Positions 14,301 to 24,280 of a stretch of 64,000 bases of DNA are shown here, piece by piece. The stretch is from Setophaga petechia. Taxonomy: Eukaryota; Chordata; Aves; Passeriformes; Parulidae. Numbering within the stretch: position 1 is the stretch's first letter; each line of letters opens with the position of its first letter. A program made the translations under genes and the position numbers. Where the stretch lies: the NCBI GenBank assembly GCA_024362935.1, contig JANCRA010000004.1, forward strand, positions 27,581,121-27,645,120. The letters run 5' to 3'. Under the pieces are notes generated by a model. It had not been told where the DNA came from and did no database searches. It saw only the letters and a program-made list of their open reading frames with translations.

Positions 14301-15235
14301 ACCGAACATTTCCACCAGCAGAAAATGTAATTCTTTTCATTTGTTAGGAAGCGTATCAAGAGGGCTTCAATTACAAATTCCTGGCATCTAAGGAAATATT
14401 CCCAAGTGTGCCCAGAAAAAACCAGTAATAATTTCCATTGATATTACACAGCTCTATTATAACAATTAAACCTACTGCGTGTGGTACTGACATTACCGGC
14501 AGAAAATAACCCGTTCCAGCCCAGACATTGCACTCCTTACCAGGCACCTTTTCTTTGCTTTTCAGTAGTTTTAAAGGCCATAACTCAGGTTACATGAAGT
14601 GCTAATGAAGCTCAGTACAACAAACCAGATCACATTTTGCATAAAATGAAGTACTGGACCCAATGGTGAGCAGAGGAAGAAAAGAAAGAGCAGGAGAAGG
14701 AGGGACACTCACAGCCTTCAGACTACGAGTTTGCAAGGAGAAACAAATGCTCTCCATGTGCCTGTTCAGAAAGCTGCCAGACTTCCTGCAACATGGGATG
14801 GATGTGAGGATGGCAAGAAACAGCCAAATACCAAGAAGGGGTCTAGAACAGGGAGTCTGTCCTGGTGTATGGCTCATTAACCACCAGATACATCAGCTGT
14901 ACTGGGGTTAGGCAGCATGTAGGAGAAGCAGCACCCAACACTGCCCTTATTCTGTTACCTTCACAGACCTGATAATCCTTGCACTAGTACGAGGTTCTTT
15001 CTTTGCCAGCATGGCTATGTCCTGAAATGCTGGTGCTCACCAGGGCAGGAAGCCTGGTGCAGAATAGCAAAACTATTCTGGGAGGCAGGGGAAGCAGCAG
15101 AAATCAAAGCACCAGGTGATGGGTACAGCACCTATGAAGAAAAAAGTCCATTATAAGTATAGGCAAGGGAATAATTACAAAAGCGAAACAATTTAACATG
15201 TATAACTTAAAACTTAATCCTTAGCATTAATGACA

Positions 15236-15272
15236 ATGTTTAGAAATGCCAGATTTCTAAATGTTTAGAAAT
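15236..15272. repeat. Direct repeat flanking an inverted copy
   Basis: The 12-mer atgtttagaaat occurs at 15236-15247 and again at 15261-15272. Between them atttctaaa (15253-15261) is the exact reverse complement of tttagaaat (15239-15247), giving a 9-bp stem with a 5-nt loop plus a third arm that could pair alternatively. Confidence 0.85.
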
Positions 15273-15949
15273 AGGCTTGTAGTCACATAAAAAAATCTTT
15301 CTCCATGAGCAGCCCAATTAATTATTAACAGTGGAATTGGATCAGTAGTTGTGGTTTTATTCCACTGGTCAGAGACTGACATTCATTGCTGTCTAGCCTG
15401 AATCTCAGTTGCAGATAGCCATGCACCAAACTTATAAAAAACAGAAAGACTCTTGCAGACCCGGGATTGAAGGGAAAAGAAGACATGCTTTTCACACAAA
15501 TGCAGGGATCTTGTTTCCACTCTCTTTTCAGGAGGTCACCCTGTGTGGCTCTGGAACGAAGGCCTGCAGGGCTCCCTTTCCAGGAGGCCATGCAGGGGAG
15601 AAGGGAGGGATGTGAGGCCTGAGTTACCTGGCCATTAGGTGACCCCTTGCTGTCGCTGGCCACAGAGAGCTCCAAGCAGGTGCCAGACAGCTCCTACAGA
15701 GCCTGAGCAGGGCCCAGGGCTGCCTCCAGCCACAGCCCTGCTCTGCCCTTTCCCTTGCACTGCCAGGAGCAAGATCAGCAACACGAGCAGCTTCCGTGGG
15801 CACAATGAGCAACTCCTAAGAGCACAGCATACAAACGTGTCTACAGTTCATGTGGAGACATTCCCGCTCCCTAGGCTGATTATCTATGCTGTTTAAAAAA
15901 CACACACACATATTCACAAAATCCTTGTTTTTCCCAAGTACTGTATTCA
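15273..15949. other. Non-coding DNA with a GC-rich patch (about 15530-15800)
   Basis: The GC-rich patch is open for 116 codons on the minus strand (15325-15675) and for 85 on the plus strand (15639-15896), but these overlap and have no recognisable domain. A short (AC)n run lies near 15899-15910. It could be an untranslated exon or simply compositional variation, and the sequence does not decide. Confidence 0.4.
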
Positions 15950-16265
15950 AATTAAATATTCATCTCCCTTAAAAACCAATTAAATTTTACTCTCTAGCAA
16001 TTTGCAAATCTAAACAGCAAATGTAGAAAAATAATTAGCATAGTAAGAAATAAGTTATTTCTCTGATAAGCTCATAAACCCTTTTAATTAAAGTCGCAAT
16101 ATTTTTAATTGCTAAAGGGAATATTTTGTTTATCATAGCAAACATTTCTAAGTTTTAATTTAAGCTCCAATCTAATATTTTGATAACTGAGAAATGGCCT
16201 CCAGGGGGCAACAGTATCCACCGAACAAAATAACAAAGTGCATTTCAAATTTATCAAAGGATTTC
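15950..16265. promoter_or_regulatory. Candidate cis-regulatory block dense in homeodomain-like motifs
   Basis: TAATTA cores are seen at 16032-16037 and 16085-16090, with further TAATTG/AATTAAA variants near 15977, 16104 and 16155. A SOX-like aacaaag lies at 16232-16238, a TCF/LEF-like atcaaagg at 16253-16260, and a strong CTCF-like site at 16198-16212. Motif density in AT-rich DNA is inflated by composition, so an enhancer is only inferred. Cross-species conservation would decide. Confidence 0.3.
16198..16212 (+). promoter_or_regulatory. CTCF-like binding motif
   Basis: cctccagggggcaac fits the core consensus CCDSNAGRKGGCR closely (CC-T-C-C-AG-G-G-GGC-A). CTCF sites mark insulators and loop anchors in vertebrates. 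Occupancy is unknown, and only the motif is visible. Confidence 0.5.
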
Positions 16266-18396
16266 CATGCATCTATCTTCTTGGGATACAGGAAAGTTAA
16301 GTTAGCCTATGCAAACTCAGACTAGCCTCCTCCGAGAAGACGCTGAAGGAAACAATTGCCATTCATTCAAAACTCCACTGATTAAAAAAAGATACTATTA
16401 ATCAAACTACAAGAGCATGCTTCCAGTAACTTTATGCATGCAACCTAAAATCCCTAAAAACGTAAAAATGGGCATTACTTGGTTTTTAAGCTGTTAGACA
16501 TGCTATTTTGAAGACATCTGAAATATCTTGGAATTGCTGCATTGTGTCACTTTCCCTGTGGACAGCAACCATTGAGATGCAAAGGATTTATGAAACTTTG
16601 GTGCTGGCAGAGCTGGTGGCCTGACGGAGGTCAGGGTGACACCACTCCCTGTGCCCCAGCAGAGCCAGTGCGAGGGCAGGGCCAAGCACACACGCAGGCA
16701 TCTCAGCCCCACACAAACCCAGGTGCTGCAGGGTCTGTCTCGTTCCCTCCGGGATAGCTGGGATGACCGTCCCTCCATGAGAAACAGATCCGTGTGCACA
16801 CACAGCATGGATCCCTCCAGCAGCCGTGGGGACATGGAGCAGGGTCTCTCACACAGTCCTTGGGGCTCTCCACCTCTCCAGCAGAGCACTGGCCTGCCCA
16901 GTCAGGCTGAGGGGTCACACATAAGCACATAATTAATCCACGCAATCTAACAAGGAGCACATCCAAGTAGCACCTGTTGGATGGTAAGAAGCGTGTGCTA
17001 GGCTGCCAACATTCATCAACCAGAAGATGGATTCTAAAAAATGAAAATTGTCATTGAGATTCTGCCAGAGGTACCTTGGAAACTGCCACCCCTGGGGAAT
17101 TGATCACAAGGTGCTGCTATCAGGCCACTACTTACTGGCAGCTTCCTGACAGTAACTTTGTAAAATGTTGCCATCCTTATTTCAAGTAACAGTCGCATTA
17201 AAATCCAACTTTTCTATTAAAGATGAAAATGAAGTTGTTCATTATTCATTATTTATTGTGCTCTTATGTTTAAGTACTTGGTTAAGATCATGCTGCTCAG
17301 CTTTTTGGAAAAGGAATTATCCCAGAAAGCCAACAGTCTAAAACTGCAAGAATACACATAGGACTGAAGGTAAATGCAGGTGTCACCTTGTGAAGCAGTA
17401 TGAGACATGAGGTTAGTAGCTGGGAAAAAAAGAAAGGCAACTAAAGGAAGAAGAATATTGTGATATCTCCAGGTGCCATTTCTTAAAAAAAATAAGAAAA
17501 ATATAATTAAATCAGAAGACTGACTATACAAGGAAGTCACAGTAATCAAAAGCCTCACATTCAGGGAGAGAGAACTCCCATCTTCCTTCTGGACACTATC
17601 CAGAGAGATCTGGCCTAGAGGTACATGATAGGAGGAGAAACAGGAGACTCACTTTAGTCCAGGAATGTGGTCAGATACTGTCACTTTTCTTTTGACTTTC
17701 AAGATGCTTGAGCAATGATGAGATCCAAAGGTAACATTGCTTAGTCTACTTGTTGATCTGTCTTGTTCTGCTTGATTTTTCTCTTCAAGGTCTACATGGC
17801 AGAATACAATCTTAAATTAACTTTTTCATGTTTAACCTGGCAGTTTTATTTTGGATCTGAGGTGCTCATGGAATATTTTTTCTCATTTTGATCATAAAGA
17901 AGGAACTCTATTTTGAAATACATTTTAAATTCCATTCATCATGTTGCTTTTGTAGTTTACCATTTCCAGGCTTGACAAAGTGTTGATTAATCACCCATTG
18001 AGAACATGACTCAGGTAGGACAAAGCACAATGAAAGCTGTGTTTCTCAGACTGCAGTTTTAATAAAAGGAAACTGCTCTTTGAAGAAAGCCAGCTTTTTT
18101 CACCCTATAGCCAAAGGGATGTCCAATAAACCTTAGGAAAAAAAGTCAGAATAACTATCTTCCTCCATATGAACCACTATTGCAGAGTCCATTCCAAATG
18201 CCTTTAGCAGAAATAATTCAAATGAAGTTGGATTAAGCATCAATTAGCATGGTGTCAGTAAAGCATCCTCAACAAAATAAACAGGGTTTTATTGTTGCCA
18301 TTAGCTAGAAATTGAAGTATTTTCATTGTTAAAGGAGGGAAATTCTTTGTCATGTAATTATTTAAAATAATTTTTGCTTTTTAATATAATTCTGTG
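16266..18396. other. Non-coding DNA with a GC-rich patch (about 16590-16920)
   Basis: The GC-rich patch carries overlapping open frames on both strands (up to 128 codons, minus, 16503-16889), low-complexity in composition (Ser, Pro, Arg, Cys rich) and without a recognisable domain. The remainder is AT-rich unique sequence with no supported feature. Confidence 0.45.
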
Positions 18397-18431
18397 TAAT
18401 AATATATATTATATTATAATATATATTATTA
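18397..18431. repeat. AT-only inverted repeat, 15-bp perfect arms, 5-nt loop
   Basis: Arm taataatatatatta (18397-18411), loop tatta (18412-18416) and arm taatatatattatta (18417-18431) are perfectly complementary. The sequence could extrude as a cruciform and resembles AT-rich fragile palindromes, although it is short. Confidence 0.9.
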
Positions 18432-18827
18432 TATACAAAATATATCTATTTGTCTTGGGAAAAATATTCTACAAAGACATATAAAGGTATAATTGCATTA
18501 AGAGAAACTTTTGAGAATAGAGTCATAAAATCAATATATTCATATGTCATTTAATCAAATAAAACCTAAGGTAGCCATAGTTTTTTCCAAGACCAAAATG
18601 ATACTGGCCATTTCATTTTGGGAGGTATTCCATAGATTTTTGCTCTGGTAAATTGTACCAAGTAATCTGTATTTGGGCCATTCACTTGTTCACAGGAAAC
18701 ATTTCTTGTAGCAAGTTTTCATGATACAGGAATTCATACTAAAAAACATATTACTTATATCAGCTATTCATGAACTGTTTTGTATAACTTCTGACCCTTT
18801 GTAGCCAGATATTAAGATACACTAACA

Positions 18828-19270
18828 TGTTGAAAGACTAGGAATCAAAGGAAAAGTGAGCCTGGTCAACCAGCTAAGCTCAGTAGGAACACCAAGAAGT
18901 GCTGATAGGTAACGCAGAAAACCAAACACCTGAAGCTGTTTGCATTAAGGAGGAACTTATCTGGGAACAGCTACAGCTGTGAGGTCATTCTCTTAAAACT
19001 ATTTAAAAGCTGGAAAGTGGAAGCTGAGATCATGTTTTGCTAGGGTGAGTGGCTGGGAGTGTGGGCCTGCCTTGCAGGGCATGTCTGCACACATCACACA
19101 GCAGTTGTCACGACAACACGGACCTCCCTTGCGTCAAAGCGCACCATGGCTGTGGGTTTGCCTCCTGATCCTCGCCAGCTCAACGTGTCCAATCGACTGT
19201 GCGGCTTGTTCAAGTGATTTTCCATGGATGTTATTAAAGAAGAGTGTTTACTATAAATGTTCTGGTCCTG
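18828..19270 (+). mobile_element. Possible solo LTR of an endogenous retrovirus-like element
   Basis: The segment begins TGTTGAAAG (18828), contains a TATA-like tatttaaaag near 19001-19010 and an ATTAAA polyadenylation-like signal near 19232. It includes an unusually CpG-rich stretch (about 8 CpG between 19110 and 19205) in an otherwise CpG-poor neighbourhood. These match the general U3-R-U5 plan of an LTR. No internal viral genes, no clear CA end and no target-site duplication were found, so this is tentative. An alternative is a unique CpG-containing exon or promoter fragment. Confidence 0.3.
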
Positions 19271-19903
19271 TGCAAATCTTTTCCTCTGGAGAACCTCCTC
19301 ATTCATGTTTATTAATTATACTGGTTCTCAAAGCTCTTATTTTCTTACTATTTCCCTATTTAGTAAACTAGCACTGTTGGATAATAGAATATCTCTCTGA
19401 TAATTTACTTTTGGAAATCATTAGTCCAATTTAGTGGGTGTGTCCTTGTGCCTTTTTTTTTTTCTTTTTTGTAAGTTCTGGAAGCATCTGGATTTGTTCC
19501 TTAGCAACACTTTTTAGTTTGCCATTTGCTTTTATTCAGCTCCCCAAAGAGTGCTTTTAAAGTTGTAGTAAGGTTGGCCATTTCAGAGAAGAAGCTTTTA
19601 TTTTTCCTCTTGAATGAATGATGAGATCATGCCCAGATATCACAGCCTGACAGGAACATTCTCCAGTATATTAAAAACTGTCCATGAAACAATGAAATTC
19701 TTTTAAACTGAGATAATAGGTGAATTACTGGCAAGAATACTGATAACTTTGTCTATTGTGCTTGGGAAGGGCACAAGAGGAAAAGGACAACTAATTACTT
19801 AATATTCTGTGTAGAAAGTTAATTTTGACTAAACAAAAGCTTAGACATTTATCTGAGCCTCCAAAAGTACTCCTCATCGTGTTAGTATACATCCAGCACC
19901 AGC

Positions 19904-19918
19904 ACACAGAGGGCAGTG
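19904..19918 (+). promoter_or_regulatory. Weaker CTCF-like motif
   Basis: acacagagggcagtg matches the AGRKGGCRS half of the CTCF consensus well, with at least one mismatch in the 5' half. It is in the same orientation as the stronger site 3.7 kb upstream. Confidence 0.25.
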
Positions 19919-22108
19919 TAGTTACCCAGCACACCACACAGTGGTGCTTAGATATCCCCGAATACTGGAAAATACCAAATCAGCAGCATGAATTTTACAT
20001 GTAGTGAGAGCAAATCCCTTGAGAGTTGCCCCCTTTGGACACAATAGGTTCACAAATTATACATCACCCATACAAATAGTGGAAGTCCTTCCAAATAATT
20101 CAAGGTCAATATGTTGATGCCTGTCTCTGTACTTTGCAGTTCCACCCTTCATCACACAAAGAGTTACACACTGTTTCAAAGGTGAGTTTTTTCACAGCAT
20201 GCTCAGACAATGTAAACCTGACCCTGTTAAGTTAATTTATAGTGAAATAATAAAACAGAACAGAACAAAGAGTGCTACATTGGAAAAATTGTGCCAGCAG
20301 AAGACTGTTCACCCATTAACTTCTGTGGAAAGGCCTTGAGACATACCATGGGCTGCTGATTAAACAGAGGCTCTGTGCTGCTCACTGCCCAGAGTCCCCA
20401 AAATATACGGTGCTCTCTTTGCTCCCTGGAACCCCTCCAAGTTTAATGGGTGCCATGTACTACAGACTGATCAGTTTATCTATAAATAAATATATTCCAG
20501 GGAAAAAAAAGTTCAATTTCTATACACAGGCTTCAGCACATTTCGTGACCTAAACTGTTTCTGTCCAAATAAGTACATTACCAAAACCCTGCAATAAGCA
20601 GTCTCTTTGGCTAGATCCTTGTCCTAGTCCACTCCCCCTCTGCTGTTTAACCAGAACAAAAGGCATTTCACATTTCTGAGGAGAGATACTAAGTTTGCTG
20701 CCCACCACAACTCTTTGTGTAGCTGCTTTGGACACGGTTTCTGGCTGCAGCGTTGAAATTCAGGCAATGAACTCCAGCATGACAAGGAGCAGCTATTCTT
20801 GTGTGTAATGTAAAATGGCTTTTTGGCATCAATCTTTTACATCAACATACAGCATAGAAAAATGCAACTGGAGTTTCAGCACACTAGGGTATCTATTTCT
20901 TGAATCAAACCAAAATTCAGAAAGTTGTAAGGCTGATACAAATCTTCCTCCTTTAGACCCACTCTTATGTATGAACAGCATATCTAAAGATCCTTCAGGA
21001 ACTTTTAATCTACAGGGAATTCAGGATGAAACCACCTTGGAGGGCATTTGACAACACCTAGCTTGTTTCTTCTGTTGAATCTCTGATGTTCTTACACACA
21101 AGTCTCAGCCTTGCCCCCATGTCAGCTATTAATATGGTCAACATTAGGATCAATAGTAGCAGAAGAAGGGCCAAAATTGAATTGTTAACAGCCAGATCGG
21201 CAACATATTTTACCTGTTAGGGAGTCCTGTGGCAAGTACCAGCCCTGCTACAGATAAGGTGTACCATGCCACCACCTGATGCAGCACAGACACAGATAGT
21301 CCAGTGTCACCGCTGAGCACTCACTCTGAAGATAAGGAAAATGGAACAGAGAGACAGACAGGATGGATACACAGCATTATCTTTTTTTCTGCCCCTATCA
21401 CAGATATTCAGCTTCATCAGCTTTCCAGAGTTTGCTCTTGCACTTCAGTGAAATAATAATTGCAACTACTCTAACAGAATTCACTGCCTCTGAGATGTCT
21501 CACTCAAAATTACAGAACTTAATGGCACAGTCTGGCTTTTGCTCCCACTAAAGGCTTGGGCTTTCATATTCTTCAGGAAGACACTTGGTGGCACTCATTC
21601 AACATCATTTTTACTTCTATACCACAGATTCTCTGGGTTAACCTAAAAACATGGAAAAAATTTCCCTTAGTAAGTGTCTCCTATGAACTCTGGAACTAAG
21701 ACCAACTTTTGCAGTCATTACTTACTTTTCAACTTAATCATTAATAATGTACAGAAATACTTCATTTTTTGTTAAAAAAACCCTAAAAATCACTTTGTGA
21801 TAGTAACTGATCACTAAATTTGAGCTGAGATATTTTTGCCTACCAATTACTTTGCAGAATCTTCATGTTTCTGCTTTCATGGGTACTTGAAATTTACTCC
21901 CTGTGTAAAGTGCAAATTACTTGTCCCTTAACATAACATAACTGTTCACTGCAACTTGCATACAGCTCTTTGAAAACAAACAAGAAAAACAAGGCATGAC
22001 TGAACCATCTGATAACCAGGATAGTTACTCAAAGACAACTGCAAAGGAGGTAGAGAGTTTCACTGGCAGTACCCTGTAGTCCTTCTAATTTATACTTCTG
22101 AGTGACAG

Positions 22109-22122
22109 CCGTTTGCAAACGG
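22109..22122. repeat. 14-bp perfect palindrome ccgtttgcaaacgg
   Basis: The sequence equals its own reverse complement and carries two CpG in a CpG-poor region. Such symmetry can be a dimer binding site, but no known consensus was matched with confidence. Confidence 0.8.
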
Positions 22123-23962
22123 ATATTCATACTGTGTTTTGAGAAAGACATAGGAGAACCAGCAGCACTCTTTATTTAGATTAACAAATACCAGTAATCC
22201 CTCTATAAAATCCAGCTTTTCCTGGAACTACCCCAGTAGTTCCCCATGAACAGTACCCTAAAATGCTGCCAAGGACCACAGCCTTATCACAGACACCTGG
22301 CAGTTATTCTTATCAAGGCTGCCGAAAGATCTGACAGTAGGGGGGGAAATTATTTATTTATTATCCTTAAGAGCGAAACAGTGTGACATTAGCTAACGAT
22401 AATCCTACACCGTTAGACAGCCCAAAGGTTGACTGAAGGTGCCTCCTTCGTGGGAGGGGGAAGATCATGCCCAGATGTCCCTGCAACTCTCCACTTACCA
22501 CGCTCAAAATAAAACTTCTGCGAAACAGACTACAAATAGGTCAGTGGCCACTCAGTGGAAATGTGTCAAAGCAATGGAGCACAGCTAAGCGTGTTCTCAA
22601 AACACAGATAATGCTCTCACCCACAGTGTAAGTGGCCTTCCTCTAGAACAAAAACAAGGTTCATTGCCCATCCCCACCATCCTTCAACAGCAGCCAAAAG
22701 AGTGACCCACAGCTGCTACTCCACGGTCACAGTGACCACAGAGCATGATTACTCCATGGACGCCCATTGGTCCTGAACCTATGAAATACATGCTGCTAGG
22801 AAACTCCTTTCCCAGCAGTTTTACTTTTGTTCCAAGTTTCACCAGCTGCACCAGGGAAATCTCAGCTTTTTCGGACAAAGTGACCATGCTGTTATCTTCA
22901 TGTACTTGAATGCAATTTGTTTGTATACTCAGTGGAGTTTGCATATTTGAGGAAACACTTTGCTGACAAGCTCCATAGTTGTCTAATAATCTTTACTAAA
23001 GCCCAGGAGATACTTTTCAATGCACACAAAAAGTTTTGCATGTTAAAAGGTGTGCACCCAATGCAATTTTTTTTTTATTTCACAACATTTTACTTCTGGC
23101 CTTTCTAGAAAGAGTGTTATATTTACAAACGTGAAAGTATTATCTTCTCCCTTTCCAGACTTTTTTGCAGCTAAAGGGGTTTTCCTCTAATATTCTTCTA
23201 AAAAGAACAAAAGACAACCCACTGTTTTAGCAAAAACACATGGAGGCAAAGCACAATCCAAAAGTGAGTTACAATTAATCAGCTGAATATCATACTGAGC
23301 ACTATATGACCACATTAAGCACATCAAATACAAAGCACTGACAATGTGCTCTTCACACCAAGCCAGTATTCAGCGTATGCTGTGTCAGACGCGTTTTGTC
23401 ACCATAATCATACAGCTTTTCCCACACCAGGTGCCAGAGCATGAGCCACAAAGGGCAGAGCCTCTCCAAAACGCTTTGATGTCCTGTCCCTGGCAGGAAG
23501 GTGGGGCTGCATTGTACAGAAATGCGAACAGCGCCATTTCTGTGAATTCTAGGTACTTCGTATTTCATTACAGTTATAATTTGTTTTGTTAAAGGTTCAT
23601 TAATGGGGGAAACAGCGGCGAATCACGAGGAGCCGAGTGGACACCAGTCTCGGGGAAGCTCCGGGCAAGAGGCGAGCGGGCAGAAGCACTGGTACGGCCC
23701 GGTCCGCGTCCGCACGCTGCCCGGTGGGTGGTGCTGCGGGCAAAGGCTGGTCGGGAGCCCAGCCCGAGGAGCCGAGCGCCGCCGCATCCCCGCGGGGCCG
23801 CTCCCGGCTCCAGGGCCGGCGGCACCGGGAGCCGCGCCCGCCGCGCTCCCAAGGGTTAAACGCCGTCGAGCCCCGTGCGTGGGAGGGGTCGGGGCAGTGC
23901 GGGGAGAAACGCGGAGAAAGTAGGTCAGCTGCGCCCAGCGGCAGAGCGGAACGGGACAGAAC

Positions 23963-24005
23963 GGGTCGGGGCAGGGCAGGGCAGGGGGGCAGGAGGGGCA
24001 GGGGG
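23963..24005 (+). other. G-quadruplex-prone tract 1
   Basis: Eight runs of three or more G separated by one to three bases lie on the plus strand inside the CpG island, easily satisfying the G3+N1-7 rule. Such tracts near starts favour R-loops and open chromatin. Confidence 0.75.
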
Positions 24006-24167
24006 CTCTCCCTTGCCGGGGTCTGCCGGCGCTCCCGCCCTGACTCCAGGCGCCCGCAGCTTGCTCCCGGCCATTAACAGGTACTCTAGTATGTACAACA
24101 CGATAGCTCTGCCGCTCGGCACACATTTGTATTTTGGTAAATACACAGACACGTTCAAGGAATTTCG

Positions 24168-24220
24168 GAGGGGGAGGGGAAAAGAGGGGGAGGGGGGGGA
24201 TAGGACGGGAGGGGAGGGGC
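24168..24220 (+). other. G-quadruplex-prone purine tract 2
   Basis: A nearly pure purine plus strand (G with a few A, one T and one C) has at least six long G runs. On the minus strand it is a C/T tract lying just downstream of the TATA box, where a minus-strand 5' UTR would be. Confidence 0.75.
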
Positions 24221-24270
24221 GCTAGAAATTAAAAGTGAAGCACAATTTGAAACTCTGCCTACACCACAGC

Positions 24271-24277
24271 TTTTATA
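24271..24277 (-). promoter_or_regulatory. TATA box, minus strand
   Basis: The minus strand reads gattataaaagctg, a good TATAAAAG box. A start would be expected about 25-30 bp downstream (about 24245), entering the pyrimidine tract and then the CpG island. Whether it is used is unknown. Confidence 0.45.
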
Positions 24278-24280
24278 ATC

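Larger units (their letters stand above)
8931..15235. other. Unique non-coding DNA with a GC-rich patch at its start
   Basis: Positions about 8940-9200 are clearly richer in G+C than the surroundings and stay open in several frames on both strands (up to 95 codons), but no domain, splice pair or repeat family was recognised. The rest is AT-rich unique sequence. An open frame of 114 codons at 13510-13854 has no protein-like features that I can recognise. Confidence 0.45.
19271..23589. other. Unique AT-rich non-coding DNA
   Basis: A T-rich run lies at about 19453-19470. Open frames are all under 90 codons with no recognisable domain. Apart from the CTCF-like motif (19904) and palindrome (22109) listed separately, I see no supported feature. 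Confidence 0.5.
23590..24235. promoter_or_regulatory. CpG island, probable promoter region
   Basis: I count about 60 CpG dinucleotides in roughly 620 bp (23611-24230), while flanking DNA has almost none. The borders are abrupt. Unmethylated CpG islands mark vertebrate promoters, so a transcription start is expected here, but the direction is unclear. The plus strand becomes G-rich downstream of 23930 and has donor-like sites (agaaa|gtaggt at about 23920, aacag|gtactc at about 24080), while the minus strand has a TATA box at 24271-24277. A forkhead-like gtaaatac lies at about 24138. Overlapping open frames on both strands are a side effect of GC richness and not evidence of protein. It may start a non-coding RNA or a 5' untranslated exon whose coding part lies outside the window. 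Confidence 0.8.

Noticed and set aside
16503..16889. 128-codon minus-strand frame in a GC-rich patch
   Set aside because: Overlapping frames on both strands and a Cys/Ser/Arg/Pro-rich composition point to GC-driven openness rather than a gene.
23603..24225. Several overlapping open frames (up to 167 codons) on both strands of the CpG island
   Set aside because: High GC removes stop codons in all frames. The predicted peptides are Gly/Ala/Pro/Arg low-complexity with no domain, so none can be called coding.
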